This document shows, in pieces, positions 62,616-64,000 of a stretch of 64,000 nt of DNA (within the stretch, counting starts at the first letter, position 1; every line of letters starts with the position of its first letter). Under the pieces are notes generated by a model that was given only the letters and a program-made list of their open reading frames with translations, searched no databases and was not told the origin of the DNA. The stretch comes from Rotaria sp. Silwood1 (lineage: Eukaryota > Rotifera > Eurotatoria > Philodinida > Philodinidae): positions 232,820 through 296,819 of the forward strand of contig CAJNOP010000055.1 of the NCBI GenBank assembly GCA_905250075.1. Direction: 5' to 3'. The position numbers and the translations under genes were made by a program.

Positions 62616-63836
62616 ATGGACGAATTTATTCGACAATTGACGCATGATGAGCAACAATTCGATAATCAATGGTCTAACATATATGATCGACTACATAAAA
62701 TGTTCAATGAATATCAAGAGAAACATACTGATATTTCAAATTTCAAGGTCAAAGTTTTAGATGCTCTCGTCGATTATGTACTTGCAGAATCAACATATGA
62801 TTGTGAATCGTTCTCTGTTAAAGTGATATTTATCGAGAACACTGTAAAATTATTAGTCGGTGATCCACTACCATCACTGACTGATCTTGTACGTCTCTTG
62901 CGACGTGTTCTTGATACAAATAATATATTTCATAAGTGGCATCTACACTGCATTAAAACTTTTCATTATCAATTCCGACTGTGTGAACGTTTATCATCGA
63001 CGAAATCGATCGATTTGATCGAATCAATTTTTCAAGGTCTTCAAAAGCATTCATTTTCAAATGACCAAACAGATAAAAAAACACAAGAAAAATGGAAAGA
63101 ATTTTTATCTAACATAATGTTCTCATCATTATCTATGGACAAAAATGTATTAAATCATGAAGAAACAATGCTTGCAATGCGACCTGCTTATCAACAACTG
63201 TTTAGGTAAGGATACGAAATGTAGTAATATAAATTTTTCTTACGAAACTCTGATTATGATATTAACTCTTCTTCTTCAAGAATATAGACACTTTTTTCAC
63301 AATAATAGGATATCAAAATAGTTTCAATGCGTTGATATAAGCAAAAACAAAAGATAGCGCCATACTAGAAAAGTAAACTTTGAAACGCGTGAGATACATA
63401 TGTTGATAGAGCTCGCCGAAATTTGTATGCAAAAAATATGATTTAAGACACATCAAGAATCCATCCAAGATAATTGACATTAAAAATTTACTCTACTAAC
63501 GTGATAGTATATAAGAAGAAAGTTTTCTGACTGAAATTTTAGATCCAACAAATAGTTTTCACATCAAAACGTGACTATTCTCAATTTTTCTTCATAGTAA
63601 AACACATTAATTTTTTTTACATTTATTCCACAAATAAATTTCTTTTTCTACCCTTAAAAGGACAATCGAGATATAGAGTTCTCTTTAAATATTTTGCTGC
63701 CTTCATTTTCACAAAAAAACTGTCTTGATTACGCATTACTCATGTAGCCAACGGAAAACTTTTCTCCTTATTTCATTGCAGCATGTCCCAGAAAGCTGGA
63801 AATAATTTTGCTCCCGAAGAAAACAATCGTAATTAA
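62616..63836 (+). CDS. Unrecognised helical protein, two exons
   Basis: I do not recognise this family. Exon 1 is 62616-63206, opening MDEFIRQLTHDEQQFDNQW and continuing as one long frame of about 197 residues rich in charged and leucine residues, predicted largely helical. It ends ..RPAYQQLF with a good donor (AG|GTAAGG). The best acceptor in phase is TTCATTGCAG at 63772-63781, giving a short last exon 63782-63836 (MSQKAGNNFAPEENNRN, then TAA). No signal peptide or transmembrane segment from the chosen ATG. The upstream in-frame ATG at 62325 was rejected because the extra residues look like translated pyrimidine-rich UTR. The 575-nt intron is long for this window, so the second exon is less certain than the first. 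Confidence 0.6.
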
Positions 63837-64000
63837 TCATTGATTAGTGACTTCTTCATAGTACCTATTGAACCAGCATTAGAACTTTATGGTAACTTAT
63901 ATTCGAAGCAGAAAATTTGAAACTTTGCAGAACTAAATAAATTGTCGATATTCTCTATTCGAATTGGCTCTGAAAGACTGCTTGAACAAAAATTTTCTTA

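Noticed and set aside
1-64000. CRISPR arrays, bacterial operons, rRNA genes
   Set aside because: Nothing resembling spaced direct repeats with spacers, ribosomal RNA or bacterial gene organisation was seen; the window is clearly eukaryotic.

Overview
The window looks like an AT-rich, intron-containing invertebrate genome, most likely a bdelloid rotifer. This is an inference from very short introns (mostly 34-76 nt), a lineage-type expansion of single-exon rhodopsin-like receptors, a divergent nuclear receptor, fungal-type SNG1/DUF3533 genes and a dense litter of small, decayed DNA transposons. No species can be named from sequence alone.

Layout. 1083-6667 (+) is a 24-exon ABCB/P-glycoprotein-type transporter whose second nucleotide-binding domain is lost in a 100-N assembly gap (6668-6767). 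7020-10558 is a decayed Tc1/mariner-superfamily transposon with ~290 bp terminal inverted repeats, a dead DDE transposase and a second foldback element nested inside. 10782-48783 is a 38-kb array of one receptor family, all on the minus strand: four intact single-exon genes (10782-11762, 18958-19935, 36476-37441, 41449-42444), one clear pseudogene (47857-48783) and one short relic (26228-26410). Within the array, on the plus strand, is a three-exon nuclear receptor (29858-32959) whose second intron is swollen by a transposon. Spacers hold MITE/foldback elements, a ~183-bp tandem repeat with alternating subtypes, and minisatellites, but otherwise look empty.

51835-58685 holds a head-to-head pair of SNG1/DUF3533-family membrane proteins: a broken minus-strand copy (stop, frameshifts and an inserted element) and a better-preserved plus-strand copy with no visible ATG. 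The space between them is mostly a non-autonomous hAT-like element with a perfect 15-bp terminal inverted repeat and a perfect 8-bp target-site duplication. Three repeat blocks between 52.5 and 60.7 kb are each saturated with a different short motif (TCCGAC/GTCGGA, CACGAT/ATCGTG, AACGCGTTT). 62616-63836 (+) is an unrecognised two-exon, mostly helical protein.

Functionally the window reads as an accessory region: an efflux pump, orphan receptors under birth-and-death evolution (with a likely gene-conversion tract between the two closest paralogues), a probable transferred fungal-type gene pair, and many transposon remnants. I see no operon or pathway linking these genes. Exon boundaries were assigned by reading GT/AG sites with phase continuity and family similarity; none was checked by computation.
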